Origin: Prevotellamassilia sp.
GTDB lineage: Bacteria > Bacteroidota > Bacteroidia > Bacteroidales > Bacteroidaceae
Length of the DNA stretch: 64,000 bases
Assembly: GCA_009775705.1 (NCBI GenBank)
Contig: VSQE01000001.1
Location: 1 to 64,000, forward strand
Reading direction: 5' to 3'
The position numbers and the translations under genes were made by a program. Under the pieces are notes generated by a model, which was not told the origin of the DNA, made no database searches, and was given only the letters and a program-made list of their open reading frames with translations. Shown here in pieces: positions 1-8,794 of this stretch. The stretch's first letter is position 1. Each line of letters begins with the position of its first letter.

Positions 1-89
1 TTGCTGTCGTCTTCGGAGCAGGAGCCGAGGACGGCCGCGAGGACGATGGGAAGGAAGATGTGGCGGACAAATGTGCTGAAACGTTCCAT
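1..89 (-). CDS. Lipoprotein, N-terminal fragment (runs off window)
   Basis: Reading leftward from an ATG at 89 gives 29 codons that run off the window edge. They encode a basic start, a hydrophobic stretch and a lipobox ending LGSC, with the lipidated Cys at residue 24, followed by SEDDS. This is a typical Bacteroidota lipoprotein signal with an acidic export motif after the Cys, so the product is probably surface exposed. It lies downstream of and co-directional with the choice-of-anchor J lipoprotein, but a strong hairpin at 121-153 separates them, so co-transcription may be partial. Function cannot be told from this fragment. Confidence 0.7.
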   Translation of the reverse strand, partial: MERFSTFVRHIFLPIVLAAVLGSCSEDDS

Positions 90-116
90 GTGTTGTTTTT
101 GGGTGTTCGGATGATG

Positions 117-153
117 GAAAGCGCACAGACGGCCCGACGGGCCGTCTGTGCGC
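117..153 (-). terminator. Hairpin terminator after the choice-of-anchor J gene
   Basis: Perfect 15-bp inverted repeat (121-135 with 139-153) and a 3-nt loop, followed on the minus strand by a short TTT. It sits 20 nt past the stop of the gene at 173-1807. Confidence 0.7.
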
Positions 154-172
154 GGATGAGGATTCTGTGGTC

Positions 173-1807
173 TTACTTGATGGAGATCTTGTCGATTTCC
201 CAGGTGCCGGCAGCGTCGGACGTGCTGGTATACACGAAGGCGATGCGGGCTCCCTTCTTGCCGGCTATGGCACTGATGTCGGCCGTAGCCTCCTTGAAGG
301 ACCATCCCGTGGGATATTCGCTCAGGTAGATGTTGCTCCAGTTCTTACCGTCGGCCGAGATTTTGACGAGGGCATCGTCCTCGAACGAGTCGAAGAAGTT
401 GCTGGCGTGGTTCACGGTGAGCGTGGCCGCAGTCATTCCCGTGAGATCCAGCTCGGGCGAGACGAGCCACGATTCGGTGGCGTAGCGTGTGCCGCCGGCG
501 AAGGCCGATGCCTTCATTCCGTATTTGCTGTCGAAGGCCCATACATGTCCGAGATCCTCCGGCTTGTTCTTGTCTTCGATGGTCCAGTCGCCCATGCTGC
601 CGATGGAGAGGAAGTTCCAGGCATATTTGGCTTCGGAAGGCTGGTCGGGCTGGTCAGGTTTGTCTTCGCCGCCTTCAAGACCGCCGTCGGCCGTCACGAG
701 CGAGAAGTCGTCGATGAGGATGGCCTGTGCCACATTCTTGCCATCGTTGGTCTTCGGGTTCATCACGAGGAGGTTCACTGTGGTCTTTTCGGCGAGGGTG
801 AAGTTGTAGGAGAGCTGTGTCCAGTCGGTGTTGCTCACATTGGTATAGCCGTCGTACTTGTAGTCGGAAGCGTCAATCTTTCCGTCCTTCACGATGGCAT
901 AGCCCGGACGCAGCTGCGCGGGGTCGGTGGTGGTACTCTTGGCCCAGAAGGACATGGTATAGGTACCGGCTTTCAGGGTTAGTTCCTTGTAGGCTATGCG
1001 CTTGTTCTGCGTGGCGTGGAAGCCTACGGAAACGGAGTAGCTGCCGCCGTGGGCATCGGTGCTTTGGCTGAGTGTGGCGCTGCTGGCACTGGTAGTGGAT
1101 TTCCAGTTGTCGGGGGTGCCGCCGGTCCAGCTTTCAAAGTCGCCGTTTGCCAGCAGGTTCTCGCCGGTAACGGGAGGATTGGGCTCGGAGGCGGAACTTC
1201 CTTTCAGAACTTTCAGGTTCTTGACTTCCCAGGTCGATGCATTGGAGGTGCAGCTGTATCTGAGGGCGATGCGCACTTTCTTGTTCAGGAATTCTGCCGG
1301 AATGTCGATGTCGGCGGGATAGAAGGTGTTGTAGTCGGCCTTGCCATCTTCGGTGCGTCCGCCCTGGACGTGTTTGGCGAAGAGGACGGTCCAGTTCTCG
1401 GCGGCGGCATTTTCGCTGAAGTTGTCGGAGATGAGCAGCTGCTGGTTGTCGTCGTTCTGATTGAACTGGAGAACGTAATCGTAGGTGACATGTGCGGCCT
1501 CTACACCTGTCAAGTCCATTTCGGGGCTTACGAGATAGTAGGTGCCGGGAGTGGTCACACCGCCGTTGTAGCCGGTGGCGCAGGCGGTGTTGTATTTGTT
1601 CACCCAAGCGCCGCTGCCGTCGGTGGTGTAGTTGTTGAATGGCTGGATGGTGGAGGCGAAGTCGGCCGAGAGAATCAGATTCTCGTCTGTCGGAGTCTCG
1701 GGGGTATCGGGCAGTTTGTCGTTGATGCCGTAGGGAGCGGGAACGTCCTCGCAGGCGGTGAAGCCGAGGGTGAGGCAGGCTGCGGCCAGGATATATAACT
1801 TTTTCAT
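173..1807 (-). CDS. Choice-of-anchor J / CBM-like surface lipoprotein
   Basis: A 544-residue lipoprotein with an N-terminal signal and lipobox FTAC (Cys19). Three beta-sandwich modules can be seen. A choice-of-anchor J-like module (about 45-200) has the YYLVSPEMDLTG signature. A module at about 215-375 opens with LLANGDFESW, as CBM4/9-like domains do. A second anchor-J-like module (about 390-544) contains SWLVSPELDLTG. Such lipoproteins usually sit on the outer face of the outer membrane and bind polymers or present partner domains. It is the third gene of the operon behind the TonB-dependent receptor and the DUF5689 lipoprotein, so it probably assists the same uptake or surface complex. No catalytic motif was recognised. 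The ligand is unknown. Confidence 0.85.
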   Translation of the reverse strand: MKKLYILAAACLTLGFTACEDVPAPYGINDKLPDTPETPTDENLILSADFASTIQPFNNYTTDGSGAWVNKYNTACATGYNGGVTTPGTYYLVSPEMDLTGVEAAHVTYDYVLQFNQNDDNQQLLISDNFSENAAAENWTVLFAKHVQGGRTEDGKADYNTFYPADIDIPAEFLNKKVRIALRYSCTSNASTWEVKNLKVLKGSSASEPNPPVTGENLLANGDFESWTGGTPDNWKSTTSASSATLSQSTDAHGGSYSVSVGFHATQNKRIAYKELTLKAGTYTMSFWAKSTTTDPAQLRPGYAIVKDGKIDASDYKYDGYTNVSNTDWTQLSYNFTLAEKTTVNLLVMNPKTNDGKNVAQAILIDDFSLVTADGGLEGGEDKPDQPDQPSEAKYAWNFLSIGSMGDWTIEDKNKPEDLGHVWAFDSKYGMKASAFAGGTRYATESWLVSPELDLTGMTAATLTVNHASNFFDSFEDDALVKISADGKNWSNIYLSEYPTGWSFKEATADISAIAGKKGARIAFVYTSTSDAAGTWEIDKISIK

Positions 1808-1861
1808 GATGGTGTGTTTATATAATTATATGAGTATGTATTCTTTGGTTTTGTCCGGTTT

Positions 1862-2941
1862 TTATTCTTCGGTCGGATCCGTGAGATGGGCGGGGTACCA
1901 GGGTGTGTCCGTGGTGTTGCGTACGAATCCCTTGGGCTGCTCGGGTGTATGGTCGTAATAGTCGATGTCACCCAGATCGCGGAGTTGTATCTGCCAGGCG
2001 CTGTAATAGGTCAGCATGCCGGTGTAGGTGTGTATGCCGTCGAGTATTTCTGTATAAGAGATGTCGTTGCGCGTGGAGGTTCGGACGGCCACGTTCGAGT
2101 TGTTCGATACGAGCGAGCAGGTGCGGTCGATGCCGAAGCCGGCGTCGTGCAGGTTGTAGGGCCCGAATATTTTGGGCAGCGGCTCTTCCTTGCCGAATAC
2201 GTCGGCACACGAGGCCGAGGTCTCGGAACCTTTGTCGGCCACGGTTTTCTTGCCGTCCTGCACTTCGTCGATGGAGCCGCGTACGGAGGCAAGCATCGGT
2301 GTGTTGTAGATGTTGCGGTTGGCCGAGGCACGGAGCCAGCTGTCGCCCTCATCGTCCGTCAGATCCACGGGTTCCAGTTCGGGGGCTGTGGGGTCGGGTT
2401 CGCCAATGAGTTGCACGTTGCTCTTGCACAGTTCAAAGAGGATGGGACCCAGCCGCCAGTTGCCGGCCGAGGTTTTATAGGGTTGTCCGATTTTGGGCAC
2501 CCGGCTGTATACACCGATGTAGAGGCCTTTCAGGTTGACGCGCACACGCTGTCCCAATGCGAAGTAGGGAGCGAGGTTCGTGTTCTTCACCGCCAGCACG
2601 AGACACTGGTCGCGGCCCGGGTCACCCTCGGGCAGGGAGGTGTCGATGTTGCGCAGCAGCAGGGTCTGGTAGAGGTTTCCGCTGACATCGTTGGCGCAGA
2701 CCACGCCTTCGAGGATCAGATCCTTGTCTACGACAAAATATCCGTTGGTACTGGTTCCGACGTTCCGGCTGATTTCGTCCTTGACCTCCTTGATGGTGAA
2801 GTTCACTTCGCCGAGGTCTGTCGGGCAGGTCACCAGCAGGTCTTCGGTATCTGCCACGGGCCATTCGTCCATGCACGAGGTGAACGGGCAGGCTGCGAGC
2901 AGGGTGAGCATGATGCCGGAAAAAATCTTTTTCATATTCAT
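1862..2941 (-). CDS. DUF5689 domain lipoprotein
   Basis: A 359-residue lipoprotein with lipobox FTSC (Cys23). The core at about 45-160 matches the DUF5689 pattern of an OB-like fold with ILEGVVCANDVSGN followed by a 'YQTLLLRN' strand; this family is found almost only in Bacteroidota. The start is ATG at 2941; a second in-frame ATG two codons on would also leave an intact signal peptide. The gene lies 37 nt downstream of the TonB-dependent receptor and 54 nt upstream of the anchor-J lipoprotein, so the three are very probably one operon. DUF5689 proteins commonly accompany TonB receptors and secreted nucleases or phosphatases. The biochemical role is not established, and calling it a substrate-binding partner is inference from context. 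Confidence 0.85.
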   Translation of the reverse strand: MNMKKIFSGIMLTLLAACPFTSCMDEWPVADTEDLLVTCPTDLGEVNFTIKEVKDEISRNVGTSTNGYFVVDKDLILEGVVCANDVSGNLYQTLLLRNIDTSLPEGDPGRDQCLVLAVKNTNLAPYFALGQRVRVNLKGLYIGVYSRVPKIGQPYKTSAGNWRLGPILFELCKSNVQLIGEPDPTAPELEPVDLTDDEGDSWLRASANRNIYNTPMLASVRGSIDEVQDGKKTVADKGSETSASCADVFGKEEPLPKIFGPYNLHDAGFGIDRTCSLVSNNSNVAVRTSTRNDISYTEILDGIHTYTGMLTYYSAWQIQLRDLGDIDYYDHTPEQPKGFVRNTTDTPWYPAHLTDPTEE

Positions 2942-2978
2942 GGCTTTCTTTTATATATATAGGAGTAAGTGCAACGGC

Positions 2979-5660
2979 TCAGAAACGGAATCCTGCGTTG
3001 AGGAAGAAGTTGAAGGCGTTGGCGTAATAGTATTTGGAATTTTTGGAGAACACATAGGGACGGGCTTCGCCGCTGGTGTAGCTGTCATCGCGGTTCTGTT
3101 CGTAACCGCCCGTGCGCAGGTTGCGGTTGTTCGTGATGTTCTGGAGCGAGAGGTTGATGCTGATGCTCTTGCCTTTTTTCAAGCGGATGAAGCGTCCGAT
3201 GGAGGCATCGAGCATGAAGCCGCCCTTGAATTTCTCTTGCGAGGACGTTTCGGTGTCCACCAGGTTGCCGTTGGCATCGAAGAGCGTTCCGCCCTTCTCT
3301 TCCAGTTCGGCCTGCGTTACGTCGAAGACGAGGTTGCCGGTCGAGGCGTCCACGCTGCCGGCCACGTAGTGGGGCACGATGTTGCTCAGGCGTCGGTATT
3401 GTGAGAAGCCTACGTACACGCGGTCATAATAGTTGAGGTTGGCCTCGAAGAACCATCCGTTGACGTTGTAGTTCACGCCGAAGCTCAGAGCCGTGAGCGG
3501 AGTTCCGCTCACGCGGATGCCGTCGGCGATGACACGCAGCGGCATGGCCTTGCCCGTGACGGGGTTTTTCCAGACGTTGAGTTCGGCAACGGTTTCCGCG
3601 TTCATGCCTTCGTAGTTCACCTGTGCCAGCGGGTTGTTGATGTATTGGGCTTCGCTCAGGGTTCCGATGAGCTGGAAGGAGAGTTTGCTGGTAGCCTGCC
3701 ATACGAAGGCGGCTTCTACACCGTAGTGTTCCTTGTCGATGCCTGTCATGGTGAGGTAGGTGAAGCGCGATTCCTGATCGTTGTAGAAGGCCGTCTGTTC
3801 TACCTGGTTCATGAAGCGGGTGTAGTATCCGGTCAGTTTTCCTGTGAGGTTGCCAATGCGGAAGGCGTAGGCGAGTTCCGTGCTCAGAATGTCTTCGAGC
3901 GTGAGGTCGTTTACGAAGTTATTCTGCATGCGGGGTGCCACGAAACTGTTGCGTGCCAGCGGAGCCTGGCTGTCCCAGCTGCCCGAGAGCGTGATACGGT
4001 GGTTGGCTAAAGGTCGCCACGACAGGCTGAGCTTGCCGCCACCGCCCAGAAAGCTCGCCGTGCCGCTCTTGCCGAAGGAGTTTTCCGGAGCGCGGCCGTT
4101 GCGCATGAGGCCTTCGCGTTCGATGGTGGTACCTTCGCCGTGTGCGCCCAGGTTGAGGCCGAAGGCGCCGCGGTTCAGCTGCCAGATTCCCCACAGGCGG
4201 GCCTTGTTGACGAAGATGTTATAGTTGTAGCCGAACTTGTCGCCCTCGGCGATGCGGCGGTTGGGGTTGTTCAGGTCGTTCTGGGCCTCGGGGCTTTCCA
4301 TGCCGTAGTCCTTGGCCGCGAACTTGTCGATGTCCGTATAGGAGTTGCCGCCCAGCAGGTCTTCCATCGTCTTGTAGTGCATGCCTTTGGTGCGGTTGAG
4401 CTGGATGCCGAGGGTGTATTTGTTGAAGCGGTTCAGGGCACCGTTGAAGGTGGAGTTCAGGGCGAAGACCTGCTGGTCGTTGTGCCGGCGTTCCTGGTAG
4501 TAGAGCGCATCGCCGCCTGTTTCGGCATTTTTTCGGTTCACGTAGTACATGCGGTCCCAGTTGATCTGTCGGTTGGCCTCGTTGGAGGTCCAGTAGTCGT
4601 AGAGATAGTTGTACTGGTCGAGCAGGAAGGGATTTTCGGCCAGAAAATCCGGGTTGTTCACCTCGGGGTCGTACACGTTGAAGATGCTCGAGGGCAGGTT
4701 CTTGTAGTAGTCGGGTCGCGGGTCGTAGGCGTTGCCGTCCCATCCTAAGGCCGTAGAACCGTAGTTTCCGTATTTGTAGCCCAGCGAAGTGACGAGTTTC
4801 TTCGTCTCGCTGATGTTCCAGTCCCAGGTGAGGATAGCTGTCGGCTCGAAGCTCTTCACCACGCGGGCGTTGCGTTTCGCTCCGTTCTGATATCCCCAGT
4901 TGGGGTTGTAGTAGTGTGAGTTGGCCAGCCAGTAGGCCTCTTCCGTCGAGGCCGCCTGCTGTCCGCGTTCGGTGGGTGCGCCGAAGGTGGCGAGCGAGAG
5001 GGCGTGGCGGTCGCCGAGGCGTTTCTCTACGGCCAGGAAGTAGCTGAAGGCGTTGTAGAAAGTTCCGTCGATGACTCCTTCGTTGGACCACCGGTAACCT
5101 AAGGAGGTGGCCACGGCCCATCCTTTTTCCGTGAGTCCCGAGGCATAGGTGTACATGGCGCGGGCCACGTAGTTGCGGTTACAGCCCGACAGGGTGATCT
5201 TGTTTCCCTGTGCGAACTGGCTGGCACGGGCGCTGATGTTCTGTCCGCCGCCAATGCCCGTCATGCCGAAGTTGTTGGCTTCGAAGCCGGAGACGCCCTC
5301 CTTGTTGCGGGTGGCATCGTTCAGTCCGCCTATCATGCCGTAGCTGAAGCGGCCTGTCTCCACGTCGTTCAGCTGAAGTCCGTTCATGAAGGTCTGGTTG
5401 TACATGTTGTCGTAGGCGCGGATCCTGAAGCGCATGGGGCTGAACAGGTAGCCCACTTCCGAGAGGAAGAGATCGCTTTTCGAGGCAGTAATGGACGACA
5501 CGGCCTGTGAAGCGTCGTTGTCCTCGTCGAGCTGCGATTCGGTGAAAGTGAAGTCGGAGCTGTCGTCGTTCACCGTCCGCAGGGAGTCGGCGCGCTGTTG
5601 GGCCGGCAGGGCCGAAGCCATGCAGCAGGCTGCCGCCATAAGAATTAAACCTTTGCTCAT
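2979..5660 (-). CDS. TonB-dependent outer membrane receptor
   Basis: An 893-residue outer membrane protein. A signal peptide (about 1-20) is followed by an acidic linker, a plug-like region (about 50-140, with FRIRAYDNMYNQ and FMNGLQLND) and a long C-terminal barrel rich in alternating aromatic strands that ends in Phe (NAGFRF). It lacks the N-terminal carboxypeptidase-like extension of SusC-type receptors, and its two downstream partners are DUF5689 and anchor-J lipoproteins rather than SusD. It is therefore a TonB-linked transporter outside the usual glycan SusCD class. It heads a minus-strand operon and is divergent from a secreted EEP-family enzyme. Its substrate cannot be read directly; a phosphorylated or nucleic-acid-derived ligand is a contextual guess. 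Confidence 0.88.
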   Translation of the reverse strand: MSKGLILMAAACCMASALPAQQRADSLRTVNDDSSDFTFTESQLDEDNDASQAVSSITASKSDLFLSEVGYLFSPMRFRIRAYDNMYNQTFMNGLQLNDVETGRFSYGMIGGLNDATRNKEGVSGFEANNFGMTGIGGGQNISARASQFAQGNKITLSGCNRNYVARAMYTYASGLTEKGWAVATSLGYRWSNEGVIDGTFYNAFSYFLAVEKRLGDRHALSLATFGAPTERGQQAASTEEAYWLANSHYYNPNWGYQNGAKRNARVVKSFEPTAILTWDWNISETKKLVTSLGYKYGNYGSTALGWDGNAYDPRPDYYKNLPSSIFNVYDPEVNNPDFLAENPFLLDQYNYLYDYWTSNEANRQINWDRMYYVNRKNAETGGDALYYQERRHNDQQVFALNSTFNGALNRFNKYTLGIQLNRTKGMHYKTMEDLLGGNSYTDIDKFAAKDYGMESPEAQNDLNNPNRRIAEGDKFGYNYNIFVNKARLWGIWQLNRGAFGLNLGAHGEGTTIEREGLMRNGRAPENSFGKSGTASFLGGGGKLSLSWRPLANHRITLSGSWDSQAPLARNSFVAPRMQNNFVNDLTLEDILSTELAYAFRIGNLTGKLTGYYTRFMNQVEQTAFYNDQESRFTYLTMTGIDKEHYGVEAAFVWQATSKLSFQLIGTLSEAQYINNPLAQVNYEGMNAETVAELNVWKNPVTGKAMPLRVIADGIRVSGTPLTALSFGVNYNVNGWFFEANLNYYDRVYVGFSQYRRLSNIVPHYVAGSVDASTGNLVFDVTQAELEEKGGTLFDANGNLVDTETSSQEKFKGGFMLDASIGRFIRLKKGKSISINLSLQNITNNRNLRTGGYEQNRDDSYTSGEARPYVFSKNSKYYYANAFNFFLNAGFRF

Positions 5661-5734
5661 ATTGTGTTTTGTTGTGTTTAAGTTTCGTAGGTAGAGGCGG
5701 CGGCTTGTGCGGCCGTCGTCTGCTTTTTGTGTGG

Positions 5735-5742
5735 CAAAGTTA
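5735..5742 (-). promoter_or_regulatory. -7 box for the TonB receptor operon
   Basis: Minus-strand TAACTTTG fits the Bacteroides -7 consensus TAnnTTTG and lies 75 nt upstream of the receptor start. I could not place a good -33 TTTG at the usual spacing, so this is only a -7 candidate. Confidence 0.35.
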
Positions 5743-5781
5743 ATAGAAAAATGTAAAACGAACTTAAATCTATCGGACTTA

Positions 5782-5799
5782 TTGGGCCAATTGGTCCAA
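5782..5799. promoter_or_regulatory. Operator-like dyad in the divergent region
   Basis: TTGGGCCAATTGGTCCAA is two tandem copies of TTGGnCCAA and is itself a near-perfect palindrome. With a one-base offset the symmetry extends outward (GGACTTA on the left, TAAGCCC on the right, about 5775-5807). It lies between the divergent TonB-receptor and EEP genes, just upstream of an imperfect plus-strand -7 (AAACTTTG, 5811-5818). A shared regulator binding site is plausible but not shown. Confidence 0.45.
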
Positions 5800-5923
5800 G
5801 TAAGCCCGATAAACTTTGCTGTCAGAATTTTTTCATTGCCTTCATCGCTCCCGTCTCGGATTTTTTTAGGAAATTTGTCCCTGTTTTACAAAAAGAAATC
5901 TTACCGAATAATTTATAACGACT

Positions 5924-7036
5924 ATGAAGAAGACTCTCTTTTCATTTCTCGTCCTGATGCTGGCCCTCACGGCCGTGGCGGGACAGGCCGACGAGAAGCG
6001 CTATGCCCTTTACGGCGTGGCGTTCTATAATCAGGAAAACCTTTTCGATACGATCCACGATGCCGGCAAGAACGATTACGAATTTCTGCCGCAAGGCTCC
6101 TTCAAGTGGGGAGGCATGAAGTACAACGCCAAGTTGAAGAATATGTCTACTGTGCTCTCGCAGCTCTGCGCCGACAAACTGCCGCAGGGCGCCGCCGTCA
6201 TCGGACTCTCCGAGGTGGAGAACCGCCGTGTGCTGGAGGACCTGCTGAAGCAGCCCGCGCTGGCCGGACGCGGATATGAGATCGTACACTACGAGGGGCC
6301 CGACCGCCGCGGCGTGGACTGCGCCTTCTTCTATAATCCGCGTTTCTTCACGCTGGAAAACTCCATGCTGGTGCCCTACTACTATCTGGACAAGAAGCAG
6401 CCCGATGTGGATCTGGGTTTCTATGTGGATGCGGAAGGCCGCGTCAGGGCGCATGAGGAATTGCGTGGAGACACGACGTACATCACCCGCGGCTTTCTCG
6501 TCATGAGCGGAAAGCTGGGGGGCGAGGATGTCCACTTCATCGTGAACCACTGGCCTTCGCGGGCGGCAGGCAGCGAGGCCCGCGAGCGGGCCGGCGTACA
6601 GGTCAAGGCCCTGAAGGACGCCCTGCTGCGGCAGACTCCCGGATCAAAAGTGATCATCATGGGCGACATGAACGATGATCCCAACAACAAGAGCATGACC
6701 GAAGCGCTGGGCTGCAAGCACAAGAAAGAGGGCGTACGCGAGAACGACCTCTACAACCCTTGGTGGGATATGCTTTACAAGACCGGACAGGGCACCCTGC
6801 TCTACGATGGAAAATGGAATCTCTTCGACCAGATTGTCTTCACGGGCAACCTGCTTGGCAACGATCGCTCTTCGCTCAAGTTCTACCGCAACGAGATTTT
6901 CCTGCGCGACTGGCTCTTCCAGCAGGAAGGGCGTTATAAGGGCAATCCCCTGCGCACCCACGCCGGCGGCGTATGGCTCAACGGCTACAGTGACCACCTC
7001 CCCACGATAATCTATCTGGTGAAGGAGATAAAATAA
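5924..7036 (+). CDS. Secreted endonuclease/exonuclease/phosphatase (EEP) protein
   Basis: A 370-residue exported protein with a signal peptide of about 20 residues. It carries the EEP (DNase I-like) catalytic set: YNQENLFD near residue 35, SEVEN with Glu97, NHWPSR (208-213) with His209, GDMNDD with Asp248 and Asn250, and the terminal SDH (356-358). The family hydrolyses phosphodiester or phosphomonoester bonds with a divalent metal. Export to the periplasm or surface suggests degradation of external nucleic acids or phosphoesters. It is divergent from the TonB/DUF5689/anchor-J operon and 27 nt upstream of hisS, so it may be co-transcribed with hisS. The exact substrate (DNA, RNA, nucleotide or sugar phosphate) cannot be assigned. 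Confidence 0.9.
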   Translation: MKKTLFSFLVLMLALTAVAGQADEKRYALYGVAFYNQENLFDTIHDAGKNDYEFLPQGSFKWGGMKYNAKLKNMSTVLSQLCADKLPQGAAVIGLSEVENRRVLEDLLKQPALAGRGYEIVHYEGPDRRGVDCAFFYNPRFFTLENSMLVPYYYLDKKQPDVDLGFYVDAEGRVRAHEELRGDTTYITRGFLVMSGKLGGEDVHFIVNHWPSRAAGSEARERAGVQVKALKDALLRQTPGSKVIIMGDMNDDPNNKSMTEALGCKHKKEGVRENDLYNPWWDMLYKTGQGTLLYDGKWNLFDQIVFTGNLLGNDRSSLKFYRNEIFLRDWLFQQEGRYKGNPLRTHAGGVWLNGYSDHLPTIIYLVKEIK

Positions 7037-7063
7037 AAAAACAGACAACAAATATATTAAAGA

Positions 7064-8425
7064 ATGAAACCAGGTATTCCCAAAGGAACGCGCGACTTCT
7101 CGCCTGTCGAGATGGCCCGCCGCAATTATATTTTCGACACCATCCGTGAGGTGTATCGCCTCTACGGTTTCCGGCAGATAGAGACGCCGGCTATGGAAAA
7201 CCTTTCCACACTGATGGGAAAATATGGCGAAGAGGGCGACAAACTGCTCTTCAAGATTCTCAACTCCGGCGACTTCCGCAGTGCCGTGACCCCCGAGGAC
7301 TATGCCGGCCGCACGGCCTTGCAGTTGGCGCCGCGTTTCTGCGAGAAAGGTCTCCGTTACGACCTCACCGTTCCCTTTGCCCGCTATGTGGTGCAGCACC
7401 GTGAGGAGTTGCAGATGCCCTTCAAGCGCTATCAGATACAGCCCGTATGGCGCGCCGACCGGCCGCAGAAGGGACGCTACCGCGAGTTCTACCAGTGCGA
7501 CGCAGATGTCGTGGGCAGCGACTCACTGCTCAACGAGGTGGAACTGTTACAGATCGTGGACGAGGTATTCACGCGCTTCGGCATACGCATCTGTACGAAG
7601 ATCAACAACCGGAAAATCCTGACCGGTATTGCCGAGATCATCGGCGCGGCCGACAAGATCGTGGATATCACTGTGGCCATCGACAAACTCGACAAGATAG
7701 GGTTGGACAATGTGAATGCCGAACTGCGCTCCGTGGGACTGTCCGAGGAGGCGGTGGAGCGCCTGCAGCCCATCATCAGCCTGAACGGGACGAACGGGGA
7801 GAAACTGGCCGTGATGCGTTCCGTGCTGGCCGCCAGCGAGACGGGACTGAAGGGTTGCGACGAGGTGGAGTTCGTGCTCGACGCCCTGCGTGACGCCGGT
7901 CTGAACAACGCGCTGGAACTGGACCTGACGCTGGCGCGCGGCCTGAACTACTACACCGGCTGCATCTTTGAGGTGAAGGCGCTCGATGTGCAGATAGGCA
8001 GCATCACGGGTGGCGGACGATACGACAACTTGACCGGCATTTTCGGCTTGCCCGGCCTGAGCGGCGTGGGCATCAGTTTTGGTGCCGACCGCATCTATGA
8101 TGTGCTGGGCCAGCTCGACCTCTATCCCGACGATGCCACGGCAGACCTGCGCCTGCTCTTCATCAACTTCGGCCCGAAGGAAGCGGCCTGGTGCCTGGGC
8201 CTGGCCCGCCGGCTGCGCCGCGAAGGTATCTCCGTGGAGGTCTATCCCGATGCCGTGAAGATGAAGAAACAGATGAACTATGCCAATGCCCGCCGGGCGG
8301 CCTATGTGGCCCTTGTCGGCGAGAACGAGATGGCCGAAGGGCGCATCTCGGTGAAGAACATGGAGACCGGCGGGCAGCAGAGCCTCTCGCCCGAAGAGCT
8401 GACGGTGCTTCTGAAGAACGCCTGA
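7064..8425 (+). CDS. hisS: Histidyl-tRNA synthetase
   Basis: 453 residues, the normal length for Bacteroidota HisRS, which charges tRNA-His in the cytoplasm. Class II features in order: an N-terminal motif 1 region after KGTRDFSP; motif 2 around 125-150 (RYQIQPVWRADRPQKGRYRE, then FYQCDAD); the histidine-specific LARGLNYYTG near residue 288; the glycine-rich GGGRYDNL motif 3 region; and a C-terminal anticodon-binding domain (about 360-450). The ATG at 7064 has a purine-rich AAAGA upstream. A strong terminator follows at 8448. It is preceded closely by the EEP gene. Confidence 0.97.
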   Translation: MKPGIPKGTRDFSPVEMARRNYIFDTIREVYRLYGFRQIETPAMENLSTLMGKYGEEGDKLLFKILNSGDFRSAVTPEDYAGRTALQLAPRFCEKGLRYDLTVPFARYVVQHREELQMPFKRYQIQPVWRADRPQKGRYREFYQCDADVVGSDSLLNEVELLQIVDEVFTRFGIRICTKINNRKILTGIAEIIGAADKIVDITVAIDKLDKIGLDNVNAELRSVGLSEEAVERLQPIISLNGTNGEKLAVMRSVLAASETGLKGCDEVEFVLDALRDAGLNNALELDLTLARGLNYYTGCIFEVKALDVQIGSITGGGRYDNLTGIFGLPGLSGVGISFGADRIYDVLGQLDLYPDDATADLRLLFINFGPKEAAWCLGLARRLRREGISVEVYPDAVKMKKQMNYANARRAAYVALVGENEMAEGRISVKNMETGGQQSLSPEELTVLLKNA

Positions 8426-8447
8426 GGACATTTCCTTGCAAATGCAG

Positions 8448-8500
8448 CCGGCCCGGCGATACGGTATGTCACCGCAAATCGCCGGGCCGGTTTCTTTTTG
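8448..8500 (+). terminator. Rho-independent terminator of hisS
   Basis: 13-bp perfect stem (8448-8460 with 8478-8490) followed by TTTCTTTTT, 23 nt past the hisS stop. Confidence 0.88.
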
Positions 8501-8512
8501 TTTGAAGTTGAA

Positions 8513-8575
8513 GAAAAAGAGAAAGCTTCCGGCCATGCAGAATTACCCTAAACTGCATTCCGAAGAGCTTTCTCG
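8513..8575 (-). terminator. Terminator of the 54-residue peptide gene
   Basis: On the minus strand a long imperfect stem (outer arms GAGAAAGCT and AGCTTTCTC, inner ATGCAG/CTGCAT) is followed by CTTTTTC, starting about 30 nt past the stop at 8605. Confidence 0.65.
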
Positions 8576-8604
8576 GGAACCGGTTCTATATGGTCTTGTC
8601 CGGA

Positions 8605-8769
8605 TTATTTCTCTTCGTTGGCAGACCAGATGTCGCTGCTCCAGCTGTTCTTGTGCCGGGTCAGTACCTCGGCATCCTTGTCTGCGGCATTATCGCTGAC
8701 CGAAAGGCAGAGGACATCCTCGATTTCCATCTTGATCACTGTAAGGGACGGTTGAATATATTTTTTCAT
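8605..8769 (-). CDS. Short hypothetical protein, 54 residues
   Basis: ATG at 8767-8769 opens a 54-codon frame ending in TAA at 8605-8607. The product begins MKKYIQPSLTVIKMEIEDV and ends with a polar, Trp-containing tail (WSSDIWSANEEK). It has no signal peptide or transmembrane segment. Bacteroidales genomes contain many short proteins with a similar 'KKYIxPxxxVxxxExED' opening, usually hypothetical; that resemblance is from general knowledge of the phylum, not a search. Support for being real: a sensible start, its own downstream minus-strand terminator (8513-8575), and placement 86 nt after the discoidin protein gene on the same strand. Function unknown. Confidence 0.65.
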   Translation of the reverse strand: MKKYIQPSLTVIKMEIEDVLCLSVSDNAADKDAEVLTRHKNSWSSDIWSANEEK

Positions 8770-8794
8770 GTTATTCGGATTTTTTTATTCTGTC

